In this document: piece by piece, positions 1 through 9,313 of the stretch
How the letters are laid out: each line of letters opens with the position of its first letter
How positions within the stretch are numbered: the stretch's first letter is position 1
NCBI GenBank assembly: GCA_003963075.1
Contig: RXJV01000037.1
Coordinates: forward strand, 1 to 64,000
Length of the DNA: 64,000 nucleotides
Direction: 5' to 3'
DNA from: Burkholderiales bacterium
GTDB taxonomy: Bacteria > Pseudomonadota > Gammaproteobacteria > Burkholderiales > Burkholderiaceae_C
Position numbers and translations under genes: made by a program
Notes under the pieces: model-generated
What the model was told of the DNA's origin: nothing
The model's input: only the letters and a program-made list of their open reading frames with translations
Databases searched by the model: none

Positions 1-1
1 C

Positions 2-730
<729 letters not shown>

Positions 731-733
731 GCG

Positions 734-750
734 CCTGCCCTCTTGGCAGG
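734..750 (+). terminator. Hairpin after argG, also holding the -35 of the next promoter
   Basis: CCTGCC-ctctt-GGCAGG is a perfect six-base-pair stem four bases after the argG stop. It lacks a T-tract, so it is at best a weak terminator. Its right arm supplies most of the TTGGCA (743-748) proposed as the -35 element of the LexA-controlled promoter downstream. Confidence 0.4.
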
Positions 751-781
751 GCCTCGACGAATACTGTATAAATGCACAGTA
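743..781 (+). promoter_or_regulatory. LexA box overlapping a sigma-70 promoter
   Basis: TACTGTATAAATGCACAGTA (762-781) fits the SOS-box pattern CTG-N10-CAG with TA/TA flanks and an AT-rich centre, as known for LexA of beta- and gammaproteobacteria. A promoter TTGGCA (743-748), 18-base spacer, TATAAA (767-772) has its -10 inside the box, the usual layout for LexA repression. The predicted transcript starts near 780, about 20 bases before the ATG of a 26-codon reading frame. LexA binding is inferred, not shown. Confidence 0.8.
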
Positions 782-799
782 TTTGTTGAGGAGCCTGCC

Positions 800-880
800 A
801 TGCACAGCCAGTACCGCCAGAACTACGTCCCCGGCCGCCCGCTGCCCCACTGGGTGCAGAAGCTGCTGAGCTGGCTTTGA
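800..880 (+). CDS. Predicted SOS-controlled 26-residue peptide
   Basis: This micro-ORF begins 19 bases after a near-consensus LexA box. It has a strong ribosome binding site, GAGGAG at 788-793, six bases before the ATG. The product has a polar, aromatic N-terminal half (MHSQYRQNY), a Pro-Gly-Arg-Pro-Leu-Pro turn, and a short amphipathic or hydrophobic tail (HWVQKLLSWL). It is about the size of TisB, a known SOS-induced membrane toxin, but I see no sequence resemblance and cannot name a family. A five-base-pair GGCGC/GCGCC hairpin follows the stop at 886-899. The promoter, box, Shine-Dalgarno and start fit together well, so translation is likely. The function is unknown. Confidence 0.7.
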   Translation: MHSQYRQNYVPGRPLPHWVQKLLSWL

Positions 881-911
881 GAACGGGCGCGGTGGCGCCT
901 CCTGCGGCAGC

Positions 912-1730
912 TCAGAGGTCCTCGGCCACCCGCAGGAAGCTGGCAAACCTCGGTTTGCCGGCGGGGGTCAGGTCGCGATAGCGGTAGATCACCGTCGCGC
1001 CGACGGGCGGCGGATTGCGCCGCTGCGCATCGGTGAAGCCTGTGCCCAGCTTGAAGCGCACCCCCTCGGGCGTCTCGAGCTCCAGCGCTCCGAGCTGGCC
1101 GGCAAAGCGGCCCTTGCCCGGCTCGTGGCCCACCACCAGCGCCTCGGCATCCGCCTGCGGCTTGAGCTTGAGCAAGAGGTCGCTGCGGCCCGAGGCCACG
1201 GCTGCGTCGGCGAGGTGCAGCATCAGCCCTTCACCGCCCGCATCCACGACCTGCTTGAGCCGTGCCTTCAACGCGGCGTTGGACTGGAACCGCTGCTGCT
1301 CGACCGGCACGACGATGTCGTTCGCCAGCAGCCTGAGCGTGTCGGCGCGCTGCTCGAACCTGCCCTCACCGGCGGGCAACTCGAACACGTGATAGCGGAC
1401 CAGGCGCCATTCGGCATCCACGGGTTCCGCCCGCCTGACGGCGCCGGACAAGGCATCGAAGCGACGTCTCCCGATCCAGAGCTCGCCATCCAGCGCGGTC
1501 GTCGGCAGCGCCGCGAGAAACCATGCGGGCGCAGCGATCGCCCGGCCACTGCGAAACCGCAGCACCTCGCCATCCCACAGCGCGCGCACGCCGTCCAGCT
1601 TCTCGCTGACGAGGTAGGGGCGCGGGTCGATGCCGGGCGGTGCCGTGCGGGCCAGCAGCGGCGCGACCCCGGCCGATGCCGAACCGGCCGAGGCGCCGAG
1701 CAGCGCCAGCAAGGCCCGGCGCGTGAGCAT
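912..1730 (-). CDS. ligE: Secreted ATP-dependent DNA ligase (LigE type)
   Basis: Minimal ATP-dependent DNA ligase of 272 residues. Motif I is EKLDGVR with catalytic Lys44, motif III is DGELW, motif IV EGLML and motif V LKLKP; an OB-fold portion follows. There is no zinc finger or BRCT domain. The N-terminus [14 protein letters not shown], then Ala/Ser/Gly, is an export signal whose Thr-Arg-Arg pair resembles a Tat motif, as expected for the periplasmic LigE group. Its role there is thought to concern incoming or extracellular DNA. The start overlaps the murB stop by one base (TGATG), so the two are translationally coupled. A longer upstream frame inside murB was rejected. Confidence 0.87.
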   Translation of the reverse strand: MLTRRALLALLGASAGSASAGVAPLLARTAPPGIDPRPYLVSEKLDGVRALWDGEVLRFRSGRAIAAPAWFLAALPTTALDGELWIGRRRFDALSGAVRRAEPVDAEWRLVRYHVFELPAGEGRFEQRADTLRLLANDIVVPVEQQRFQSNAALKARLKQVVDAGGEGLMLHLADAAVASGRSDLLLKLKPQADAEALVVGHEPGKGRFAGQLGALELETPEGVRFKLGTGFTDAQRRNPPPVGATVIYRYRDLTPAGKPRFASFLRVAEDL

Positions 1731-2815
1731 CAGACCACCACCGGCTCCGGCTCCAGCCGGATGCCAAAGCGCCCGTACACACTCTCCTGGATGGCGCGCG
1801 CGAGCGTGACGACCTCGGCGCCCCGTGCGTCGGCCTTGTTCACCAGCACCAGGGCCTGCTTGTCGTAGACCGCCGCACCGCCCACGGTCTTCCCCTTCCA
1901 GCCGCAGGCGTCGATCATCCATCCGGCGGCCAGCTTCACACTGCCGTCCGGCATCGGGTAATGGACGATGCCGGGGTCGCGGCCGATGATGTCCCGGCAC
2001 TGCTCGGCCGTGACGACCGGGTTCTTGAAGAAGCTGCCGGCGTTGCCGATCACCGCCGGGTCGGGCAGCTTGGCGCGCCGCACGGCAGCGATCCAGTCAA
2101 AGATCTGGCGAGCGTCGGGTGCCGTGATGCCGGTTTCGGCCATCTTGCGCTCGATCTCCAGGTAGCCCAGCACCGGCTGCCAGGGCCGGGGCAGCCGGAA
2201 GCGCACCTTGGTGATGACGCTCTTGCCGGCCAGGCCGCCGAAGTCGCTGTGCTTGAACACGCTGTCGCGGTAGCCGAAACGGCAGACCTCGGCCGGCAGC
2301 AGCGCGGGCCGACCGGTGACAAGGTCCATCACCTCCACCGCCTCCAGCCGGTCCTTCACCTCGATGCCATAGGCCCCGATGTTCTGCACCGGCGCGGCGC
2401 CGACCGTGCCGGGAATCAGGGCCATGTTCTCCAGGCCGGGGTAGCCATGGTCCAGCGTCCAGCAGACCAGCTCATGCCAGGCCACGCCGGCGCCGGCCTC
2501 GACGATCCAGGCGTCATCACGCGTCTCCAGCAGCCGGATGCCCGGGATCTCGACCTTCAGCACCACCGCCTCCAGATCCCGGGTCAGCACCAGATTGCTG
2601 CCGCCGCCGAGCACGAACTTGGGCGCCCGGCCGAGCTCCGGGTGGTCGACCACCCGGCGCACATCGGCGGCCTCGCGGATGCGTACCAGACGCCGCGCCA
2701 CGGCGGGCAGCCCGAAGGTGTTGTAGGGCTTCAGGCTGACGTCAACCTCGATCCGCAGGGGAATCGGCACGCTGCCGACCACTGCGTTCGAGGGGGTGGA
2801 GGAGGACATGGACAT
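1730..2815 (-). CDS. murB: UDP-N-acetylenolpyruvoylglucosamine reductase
   Basis: MurB reduces UDP-GlcNAc-enolpyruvate to UDP-MurNAc with NADPH and FAD in cytosolic peptidoglycan precursor synthesis. The 361-residue product has the FAD-binding segment [11 protein letters not shown], the [17 protein letters not shown] block and the [10 protein letters not shown] segment whose serine acts as proton donor. The YRDSVFK insert marks the type I (E. coli-like) enzyme. It is slightly long at the N-terminus, so the second Met (MSMSS) is a possible start. The gene is divergent from yajQ across 38 bases and coupled to the ligase gene behind it. Confidence 0.96.
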   Translation of the reverse strand: MSMSSSTPSNAVVGSVPIPLRIEVDVSLKPYNTFGLPAVARRLVRIREAADVRRVVDHPELGRAPKFVLGGGSNLVLTRDLEAVVLKVEIPGIRLLETRDDAWIVEAGAGVAWHELVCWTLDHGYPGLENMALIPGTVGAAPVQNIGAYGIEVKDRLEAVEVMDLVTGRPALLPAEVCRFGYRDSVFKHSDFGGLAGKSVITKVRFRLPRPWQPVLGYLEIERKMAETGITAPDARQIFDWIAAVRRAKLPDPAVIGNAGSFFKNPVVTAEQCRDIIGRDPGIVHYPMPDGSVKLAAGWMIDACGWKGKTVGGAAVYDKQALVLVNKADARGAEVVTLARAIQESVYGRFGIRLEPEPVVV

Positions 2816-2853
2816 GGGAAAATTTTCGCAGACCCGTTCACTCCCGACCGCAC

Positions 2854-3342
2854 ATGCCCAGCTTCGACACCGTTCTCGAGCCCGACCACGTCAAGATCCG
2901 CAATGGCGTGGACAACGCCATCAAGGAAATCGGCACCCGTTTCGACTTCAAGGGAACGGGCGCCAAGGTCGAGCTCAAGGACAAGGAAATCCACGCCACC
3001 GGTGACAGCGAGTTCCAGCTCGAACAGATCGAGGCGGTGCTGTATGCCAAGCTGACCAAGCAGGACGTCGTCATCAGTTTCCTGGACAAGCAGGACAAGA
3101 TCGAGAAGCTCGGCGGCGACAAGGTGCGGCAGGTCTACAAGATCAAGGAAGGCATCGACGCGGCCCTGGCCAAGAAGATCGTGACCTCGTTGAAGGACAG
3201 CAAGCTCAAGGTGCAGGCCAGCATCCAGGGCGACGTCGTGCGCGTGACGGGCAAGAACCGCGACGACCTGCAGACGGCCATCGCGCACCTGCGCAAGAGC
3301 TTCAGCGACACGCCGCTGACCTACACCAACTTCCGCGACTGA
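2854..3342 (+). CDS. yajQ: YajQ-family nucleotide-binding protein
   Basis: The 162-residue protein starts MPSFDTVLE and contains the two ferredoxin-like halves typical of YajQ (DUF520), with conserved FDFKG, KDKEI and VYKIKEGID segments. Family members bind nucleotides, and in Xanthomonas and Pseudomonas YajQ binds cyclic di-GMP and works with transcription factors; that role is inferred here by homology only. The length matches the family (about 161). It is followed two bases later by the aspartic protease gene. Confidence 0.95.
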   Translation: MPSFDTVLEPDHVKIRNGVDNAIKEIGTRFDFKGTGAKVELKDKEIHATGDSEFQLEQIEAVLYAKLTKQDVVISFLDKQDKIEKLGGDKVRQVYKIKEGIDAALAKKIVTSLKDSKLKVQASIQGDVVRVTGKNRDDLQTAIAHLRKSFSDTPLTYTNFRD

Positions 3343-3344
3343 CC

Positions 3345-4004
3345 ATGATGAGCCGCGTCGCGCTCCAGGCCCTGCTGCTCGCGCTTGCACTGCTGGGCCA
3401 GGCGGCGGCCCAGCCTGCGCCGGGCCAGGTGCAGCTCAACGGCACGCTGGGCGCGCGCGCGGCCCTGTTGGTGATCGATGGCGAATTGCGCACGGTCGAG
3501 GTCGGTGCCACGGCCCGCGGCATCAAGCTGGTCTCTCTGGAGGATGGCCGCGCGGTCGTCGAGTTCGGTGGTCACCGTCAGGCCCTGGCCCTCGGTGCCG
3601 CACCGGGCCGCATCGTCGGCGCGAACGGATCCCAACCGCGCCAGATCGTGATGTCGGTCGGCACGGGCGGCCACTTCACGGCGATGGGAATGATCAACGG
3701 TCACACGATCGACCTGCTGGTCGACACCGGCGCGACCAGCGTTGCCATCGGTCAGGTCGAAGCCGACAAGCTGGGTCTGCGCTACCAACAAGGCCGGCGC
3801 ATCGTCACGCAGACGGCCAACGGCGTGGTGCCGGCCTACCAGGTTCAGCTGGCCAGCGTGCGGGTCGGCGAGGTCGAGGTCCGCAATGTCGAGGCCATCG
3901 TCATCCCCGGACAGATGGGCCATGTGCTGCTGGGCAACAGCTTCCTGAACCGCTTCCAGATGCGGCGCGAGAACGATGTGATGACCCTGGAGCTGCGCTA
4001 CTGA
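3345..4004 (+). CDS. Secreted retropepsin-like aspartic protease
   Basis: The 219-residue protein has a cleavable signal (hydrophobic residues 5-22, ending GQAAAQ) and a C-terminal single-domain aspartic protease with the catalytic signature DTGAT at 127-131, then the flap region and LLGNSFLNRF. It matches the TIGR02281/clan AA group of bacterial retropepsin-like proteases, which work as dimers. A tandem ATGATG gives two possible starts; the first is used. The N-terminal 25-95 region is a small beta-rich domain without a name that I recognise. The substrate is unknown. Confidence 0.87.
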   Translation: MMSRVALQALLLALALLGQAAAQPAPGQVQLNGTLGARAALLVIDGELRTVEVGATARGIKLVSLEDGRAVVEFGGHRQALALGAAPGRIVGANGSQPRQIVMSVGTGGHFTAMGMINGHTIDLLVDTGATSVAIGQVEADKLGLRYQQGRRIVTQTANGVVPAYQVQLASVRVGEVEVRNVEAIVIPGQMGHVLLGNSFLNRFQMRRENDVMTLELRY

Positions 4005-4060
4005 AGCCAGGCCGGGCGCTTCTGCAAGAATCCGCCGCTCACTTCAGCCGGCTCGACTCG

Positions 4061-6868
4061 ATGACACGTCACCCCGCCTCGTTCAGCGGCCTGCTGGCCG
4101 CCCTGCTGATCGCCGCCGCGCCCATCGCGCTGGCTCAAGACGCAACGAAGGCAGCGCGCTTTTATGAAGACGCTCTGCAACGCTATGAGAAGCGGGACAT
4201 TCCCGGCGCGATCATCCAGCTGAAGAACGCGCTGCAGGTCGACAAGACGCAGCTGCCGGTGCATGTGCTGCTGGGCAAGGCCTTGCTGGCCGACAGCCAG
4301 CCCGCCGCTGCGGCGTTCGAGCTGGGCGAGGCGATCCGTCTTGGCGTCAACCGTGCCGAAGTCGCCGTCGCGCTGGCCATGGCCCTGAATGCCCAGGGCA
4401 AGCAGCCCGAGGTGCTCGACGACCCGCGCCTGCAACCAGCCGGCCTGCCGCCGGGCATCCAGGCGCAACTGCTGCTGCAGCGCTCACTGGCCCAGTCCGA
4501 CCTCGGCGATGCCAAGGCCGCGCTCGCATCGGTATTGGCGGCACGTGCGCTCAGCCCGGACGATGCCAACACCTGGGTGGCCGAGGTGCCGCTCCGCATC
4601 CGCAGCCGCCAGTTCTCCGAGGCGATGGCGGCGGCCGACCATGCCATCAAACTCTCACCCGACAACGCCGAGGCGATCTACCAAAGGGCTTCGATCTTGC
4701 ACGCCAGCGGTCAGATCGCACCGGCACTCGCCGGCTATGAGCAGGCGATCAAGCTGGATGCCAAGCACGGCGAGTCGCATCTGGCACGCGCGGGATTGCT
4801 GGTCGACCTGAACCGCGATTCCGATGCGCTGGCCGAGATCAACACGCTGCAGGGCCTGCTGCCCAACGATCCGCGCGGCGCCTATCTTCGCGCGGTGCTG
4901 GCCGAGCGGGCCGGAGACCAGTCCGCGGCCAGGACGGCGTTGAAGAAGGTCACGGACCTGCTCGACCCCGTGCCCATCGAGTACATCCGCTACCGGCCCC
5001 AGCTGCTGATGCTGAACGGCCTGGCCCACTACAGCCTCGGCGAGCTGGAAAAGTCCAAGCCCTTCCTGGAGCTGGCCTCGCGCCAGCAGCCGGGCAGTCC
5101 GCTGGTCAAGCTGTTGGCCCAGGTGGCCCTGACCGAACCCAATGTCGGCCGCGCGGTCGAGTTGCTCGACGGCTATGTCAAGGCCCGGCCCGGCGACGGC
5201 CAGGCGTTGTTGATGTTGGCGTCTGCGTACATGAGCCAGGGCCGCCACACGCGCGCGGCCCAGCTGATGCAGGACGCGCTGAAGGCCAAGGACTCACCCG
5301 AGTACCGCACCGCACTCGGCCTGTCACTGCTGCAGTCGGGCCAGGCCAGCATGGCCGAAGACCAGCTCGCGAGGGCCTACAAGGCAGATCCCAAACAGAC
5401 CTACGCCGGGCTGGCCCTGGTGACCGTCTATCTGCGCGATGCTCAGCTGACCAAGGCGCTGGCCGTCGCCGACTCGCTGGCGCGCGCCAACCCGAACAGC
5501 GCCACCGTACTGATGGTGCAGGCCTTCGCCAAGACGCAGGCGCGCGACTATGCCGGCGGTCGCGCGGGCTATGAGAAGGCTCTCAAGCTCGACCCGAACC
5601 AGCAGGAAGCCAAATTGGGCTTGGCCCGCATCGACGCGGTCACCGGCAATTTCGATGCCGCCAACAAGCGCCTGCGGGCTGCACTGAAGGCCGACGAACG
5701 CAACACGGCCATCCTGTTCGAACTCGCGCTGATGCACGAGCTCTGGGGCAAGGACGAGGAAGCGCTCAAGTGGCTGGAAAGCACCGTGGCGGCGAGCGGC
5801 CCCCAAGAGACCCGAGCCAACTTCGCATTGGTGGCCTGGCATCTGCGCAAGGGCCAACCGGCGCGTGCGGTCGAAGCGGCCAAACTGCTGCTGTCCAAAC
5901 TGCCGGACGATGTTGACGCCCTGCAGGCCTATGCCGGCGCCCAGCTCGCGAATGGAGACGCCGCTGGCGCCAAGACCACGCTGACCAACGCGGCGCGGCG
6001 CGCGGCGTTTGACGCGCCACGCCTGCTCGCGGTGGCGCGACAGCAGGTGGCAGCCCAGGATTTGAAAGGCGCCGCCTACACGGTCGAGAAGGCGCTCAGC
6101 GGTTCGCCCAAGGACCCCGAATCGATCGGCATGATGTCGAGCATCGAGCTGGCGCAGGGCAATCTGGCCCAGGCCGAACAGCGCGCCAAACAGGTGGTTG
6201 AAGCCAGCCCCCGTTCGCCGCTGGGCTACAACCTGCTGGCCGAAGTTGCGATGCGGCGTGGCCAGGGTGCCGTGGCGCTCGACGCCTTGCGCAAGGCCAA
6301 CGACATCGACAAGTCCTCCCTGTCGCTCGTGCGGCTGATGCGCGCCCAGGCCCAGCAAGGCAGCTACAAGGCAGCGCTTGACGCCGCCGAAAACTGGCTC
6401 AAGAAAAACCCGGCCGACGCCACCGTGCGCAGCACATCGGCCGAGTTGCTGGTGCGCGCCAAGGACTTTGATGCCGCGCGCAGGCAGTACGAGGCCCTCG
6501 TGAAGCGCAACCCCAACGACGCCGGTGCACTGAACAACCTCGCCAATGTGTTGATCGAGCTGAAGGACCCGACGGCCGTCGACGTGGCGGAACGGGCCCT
6601 CAAGTTCGAGCCTCGCAACCCCGTCTACCTCGACACGGCGGGCTGGGCCAGCCACCGGCAGGACAAGACGGATCGCGCCCTGCAACTGCTCAGAGAGGCG
6701 AGGCTGCGCGCGCCGGACAACCCGGACATCCGCTACCACCTCGCTGCCGTGTTGGCCAAGACCGGCCGCAAGGCCGAAGCCCGTGAGGAACTCGGTGCGG
6801 CGCTGAAGACCGGGGCTGCATTCGCCACGGCGCCCGAGGCCAAGCAGTTGCTCGCCACCCTCAACTGA
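4061..6868 (+). CDS. prsT: PEP-CTERM system TPR-repeat protein
   Basis: The 935-residue exported protein has a signal peptide (hydrophobic residues 9-24, cleavage near ALAQD) followed almost wholly by tetratricopeptide repeats. Recurring units of about 34 residues include AIxLSPDNAEAIYQRA, ALKLDPNQQEAKLGLA and LVKRNPNDAGALNNLA. Length, signal and repeat register match PrsT (TIGR02917), which accompanies exosortase/PEP-CTERM exopolysaccharide loci. A PEP-CTERM protein lies directly downstream, which supports this. It probably acts in the periplasm in export or assembly of sorted proteins. No exosortase gene lies in this window. Confidence 0.85.
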   Translation: MTRHPASFSGLLAALLIAAAPIALAQDATKAARFYEDALQRYEKRDIPGAIIQLKNALQVDKTQLPVHVLLGKALLADSQPAAAAFELGEAIRLGVNRAEVAVALAMALNAQGKQPEVLDDPRLQPAGLPPGIQAQLLLQRSLAQSDLGDAKAALASVLAARALSPDDANTWVAEVPLRIRSRQFSEAMAAADHAIKLSPDNAEAIYQRASILHASGQIAPALAGYEQAIKLDAKHGESHLARAGLLVDLNRDSDALAEINTLQGLLPNDPRGAYLRAVLAERAGDQSAARTALKKVTDLLDPVPIEYIRYRPQLLMLNGLAHYSLGELEKSKPFLELASRQQPGSPLVKLLAQVALTEPNVGRAVELLDGYVKARPGDGQALLMLASAYMSQGRHTRAAQLMQDALKAKDSPEYRTALGLSLLQSGQASMAEDQLARAYKADPKQTYAGLALVTVYLRDAQLTKALAVADSLARANPNSATVLMVQAFAKTQARDYAGGRAGYEKALKLDPNQQEAKLGLARIDAVTGNFDAANKRLRAALKADERNTAILFELALMHELWGKDEEALKWLESTVAASGPQETRANFALVAWHLRKGQPARAVEAAKLLLSKLPDDVDALQAYAGAQLANGDAAGAKTTLTNAARRAAFDAPRLLAVARQQVAAQDLKGAAYTVEKALSGSPKDPESIGMMSSIELAQGNLAQAEQRAKQVVEASPRSPLGYNLLAEVAMRRGQGAVALDALRKANDIDKSSLSLVRLMRAQAQQGSYKAALDAAENWLKKNPADATVRSTSAELLVRAKDFDAARRQYEALVKRNPNDAGALNNLANVLIELKDPTAVDVAERALKFEPRNPVYLDTAGWASHRQDKTDRALQLLREARLRAPDNPDIRYHLAAVLAKTGRKAEAREELGAALKTGAAFATAPEAKQLLATLN

Positions 6869-6939
6869 GGGGCCTCAACCCCTTGGCGAGCTGTCGGGCT
6901 TTCTTACAATTTCAAGCAAATGCGCGAGCAGGTTTTGCC

Positions 6940-6962
6940 AACTCGTTGAAGCGCAACGAGTT
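6940..6962 (+). promoter_or_regulatory. Nine-base inverted repeat just upstream of the sigma-54-type promoter
   Basis: AACTCGTTG (6940-6948) and CAACGAGTT (6954-6962) are perfect inverted arms with a five-base spacer. The repeat ends seven bases before the -24 element of the predicted RpoN promoter. It looks like a dimeric regulator site. An enhancer-binding protein such as PrsR would normally bind further upstream, so the bound protein is unknown. Confidence 0.5.
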
Positions 6963-6969
6963 TCCAGCC

Positions 6970-6985
6970 TGGCACTGAGTTTGCT
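6970..6985 (+). promoter_or_regulatory. Sigma-54 (-24/-12) promoter of the PEP-CTERM gene
   Basis: TGGCACTGAGTTTGCT matches the RpoN consensus TGGCAC-N5-TTGCW, with exactly ten bases between the invariant GG and GC. Transcription would start near 6997, leaving a leader of about 42 bases before the ATG at 7039. RpoN control of PEP-CTERM genes by the PrsK/PrsR pair is known from floc-forming betaproteobacteria, so the site fits its context. Confidence 0.8.
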
Positions 6986-7038
6986 TTGACGACTCTGAAA
7001 CATCCCGCCGATCGGGCGCAAGATTCGAAGGAACAAAA

Positions 7039-7938
7039 ATGACCATTCGCAATATCCGCTGGACCTTGATGACCCTCGGCGCTGCGGCTGCTCTGATGTC
7101 GAACAGCGCCCACGCGGTGTGGACCTTTGACCAGGCCAACGTCACCAACGTGGCCGGCACCAACCTCGGCGATCCGAACGTGTCGCTCAGCGGCGTCTAT
7201 GCCTCGAACGCCTCGGTGGGCTCGGGTGGTGTCGTGAACGGCACCTGGACGGCCAATCCGCTGACCTACTTCGCCGGCAACGGCCAGGGCATGGTTTCCG
7301 ATGGTGGAAAGACCCCGAATCACGCGCTGGACAACAACGGCAACACCGAAGCGGTGCTGCTGCAGTTTGGCGCAAGCACGGTGCTGACCAGCATCGGCCT
7401 CGGCTATGTGTCCAACGGGCAATGCTCGAACGGTGCTTTCGTGGGTAATGACGGCACCTGCCCGAAGGGCACGTCGCTGCTGTCGAACGGCTCCATCAAG
7501 GTTGCGGCCTCGGTGTTCCGTTGGACCGGCGGCGGTGCACCCACGGGCTCTGGCTCGCCGCTGGTGGGCGAGGCCGCCAACACGATGACCGGTTGGGAAC
7601 TGGTCGGTAACTACGGCAACTTGGGTTACGACATCGACAACCCATACAACGTGGTCAATTCGGCCGGCAAGACGTCCAGCTGGTGGCTGATCAGCACCTA
7701 CAACTCCGGCTTCGCACAATCGGCCGGCACCGAAAACGTCGGCACCCTCGCCCACCCTGGCAACGACTACTTCAAGCTCTACGCCGTGGCCGGCAGCAAG
7801 TGCACCAAGACCATCGACTCCAAGGGCGTGTGCGGTGGCAGCAACTCCAAGGTGCCCGAGCCCGCCACGCTGGCGCTGACCAGCGTCGCACTGGTCGGTG
7901 TTGCCGGTCTGCGCCGCCGGGCCCGTCGCGCCATCTGA
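7039..7938 (+). CDS. PEP-CTERM sorting-signal protein
   Basis: The 299-residue exported protein has an N-terminal signal (hydrophobic residues 10-26, cleavage near SAHA). The C-terminal tripartite signal is VPEPATLALTSVALVGVAGL followed by an Arg-rich end (RRRARR), the substrate mark for an exosortase. The middle is rich in Gly, Asn and Ser and resembles secreted surface PEP-CTERM proteins; no enzymatic motif is visible. GAAGGA at 7027-7032 is the ribosome binding site. A sigma-54-type promoter lies upstream and an intrinsic terminator downstream, so it is a single-gene unit. It is probably part of the extracellular matrix or floc. Confidence 0.9.
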   Translation: MTIRNIRWTLMTLGAAAALMSNSAHAVWTFDQANVTNVAGTNLGDPNVSLSGVYASNASVGSGGVVNGTWTANPLTYFAGNGQGMVSDGGKTPNHALDNNGNTEAVLLQFGASTVLTSIGLGYVSNGQCSNGAFVGNDGTCPKGTSLLSNGSIKVAASVFRWTGGGAPTGSGSPLVGEAANTMTGWELVGNYGNLGYDIDNPYNVVNSAGKTSSWWLISTYNSGFAQSAGTENVGTLAHPGNDYFKLYAVAGSKCTKTIDSKGVCGGSNSKVPEPATLALTSVALVGVAGLRRRARRAI

Positions 7939-7957
7939 TCACTGCGCGCTCTATCTG

Positions 7958-7985
7958 AAAGGCACTCTTCGGAGTGCCTTTTGCT
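7958..7985 (+). terminator. Rho-independent terminator after the PEP-CTERM gene
   Basis: AAAGGCACTC-TTCG-GAGTGCCTTT is a perfect ten-base-pair stem with a stable TTCG tetraloop, followed by a T-rich run (TGCTTTGCT). It lies 19 bases after the stop codon. Confidence 0.92.
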
Positions 7986-8092
7986 TTGCTCTGGCCGATG
8001 TTCCGCGCTGTCCCTGGCAGGACAGCTTGATGCGAACGGTGGTGCTAAAACCACCGGATTCCCATCAGCACCGCGCCGCCACGCGCACAGAC

Positions 8093-9292
8093 ATGGACCT
8101 CAACTTCACCGAGGCGGAGCTTGCCTTCCGCGCCGAAGTTCGCGACTGGGTGCACACCCATCTGCCGGTCGACATTGCGCACAAGGTCCGCCATGCGCTG
8201 CGGCTGAACAAGGACGATCTGCAGCGTTGGGCCCGCATCCTGGGTGCCAAGGGCTGGCACGGCTGGGCCTGGCCAAAACAGTTCGGCGGCCCGGGCTGGA
8301 ATGCCGTGCAGCGCCACCTGTTCGAAGAGGAATGCGCCCTCGCCTGCGCGCCACGCATCGTTCCCTTCGGCCCCGTGATGGTGGCGCCCGTCATCATGGC
8401 CTTCGGCACGCCCGAGCAGCAGCAGCGCTTCCTGCCCGGCATCATGAGCGGCGAGGTCTGGTGGAGCCAGGGCTATAGCGAGCCCGGCTCGGGCTCCGAC
8501 CTGGCCTCGCTCAAATGCCGCGCCGAGCGCTGCGGCGACAAATACATCGTCAACGGCCAGAAGACCTGGACCACCCTGGGCCAGCACGGCGACTGGATCT
8601 TCTGCCTGGTGCGCACCTCCAGCGAAGGCAAGCCGCAGACCGGCATCAGCTTCCTGCTGATCGACATGAAGTCGCCCGGCGTCAGCGTCAAGCCCATCAT
8701 CATGCTGGACGGCGAACACGAGGTGAACGAGGTCTGGTTCGACAACGTCGAGGTGCCGGTCGAGAACCTGATTGGCGAGGAGAACAAGGGCTGGACCTAT
8801 GCCAAGCACCTGCTGTCCCACGAGCGCACCAATATCGCCGACGTGAACCGTGCGAAGCGGGAGCTGGAACGCCTCAAGCGCATCGCCAAGGCCGAAGGCC
8901 TGATGGATGACGTACGCTTCCGCGACCAGATCGCGCTGTGCGAGGTCGACGTCGTGGCGCTGGAGATGATGGTGCTGCGGGTGCTGTCCGGCGAGCGCAG
9001 TGGCAAGCAGCCGCTCGATGTGGCCGGACTGCTGAAGATCCGCGGCAGCGAGCTGCAGCAGCGCTACACCGAGCTCATGATGCTGGCCGGCGGCCCGCTG
9101 GCCCTGCCCCATGTGCTCGAAGCCATGGAGGCCGGCTGGCAGGGCGACCAATGGCTGGGCGGCGCCTGGATCGGTGGCGCTGCACATGCCATCCCGTTGA
9201 CCGGCAACTACCTCAACGTCCGCAAGACCACGATCTACGGTGGCTCGAACGAGGTGCAACGCAACATCGTCGCGCAGACCGTGCTCGGCTGA
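8093..9292 (+). CDS. Acyl-CoA dehydrogenase, PimC-like large subunit
   Basis: FAD-dependent acyl-CoA dehydrogenase of 399 residues starting MDLNFTEAE, with the FAD/substrate block WWSQGYSEPGSGSDLASL and C-terminal YGGSNEVQRNIVAQTVLG. Together with the next gene it resembles the PimC/PimD pair assigned to pimeloyl-CoA (dicarboxylyl-CoA) dehydrogenation in Rhodopseudomonas; the substrate here is inferred. An open frame extends further upstream with another ATG at about 8030, but the chosen start matches the family N-terminus. No clear Shine-Dalgarno is seen. Confidence 0.87.
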   Translation: MDLNFTEAELAFRAEVRDWVHTHLPVDIAHKVRHALRLNKDDLQRWARILGAKGWHGWAWPKQFGGPGWNAVQRHLFEEECALACAPRIVPFGPVMVAPVIMAFGTPEQQQRFLPGIMSGEVWWSQGYSEPGSGSDLASLKCRAERCGDKYIVNGQKTWTTLGQHGDWIFCLVRTSSEGKPQTGISFLLIDMKSPGVSVKPIIMLDGEHEVNEVWFDNVEVPVENLIGEENKGWTYAKHLLSHERTNIADVNRAKRELERLKRIAKAEGLMDDVRFRDQIALCEVDVVALEMMVLRVLSGERSGKQPLDVAGLLKIRGSELQQRYTELMMLAGGPLALPHVLEAMEAGWQGDQWLGGAWIGGAAHAIPLTGNYLNVRKTTIYGGSNEVQRNIVAQTVLG

Positions 9293-9313
9293 ACCGGCGA
9301 GGAGACAGACCCC

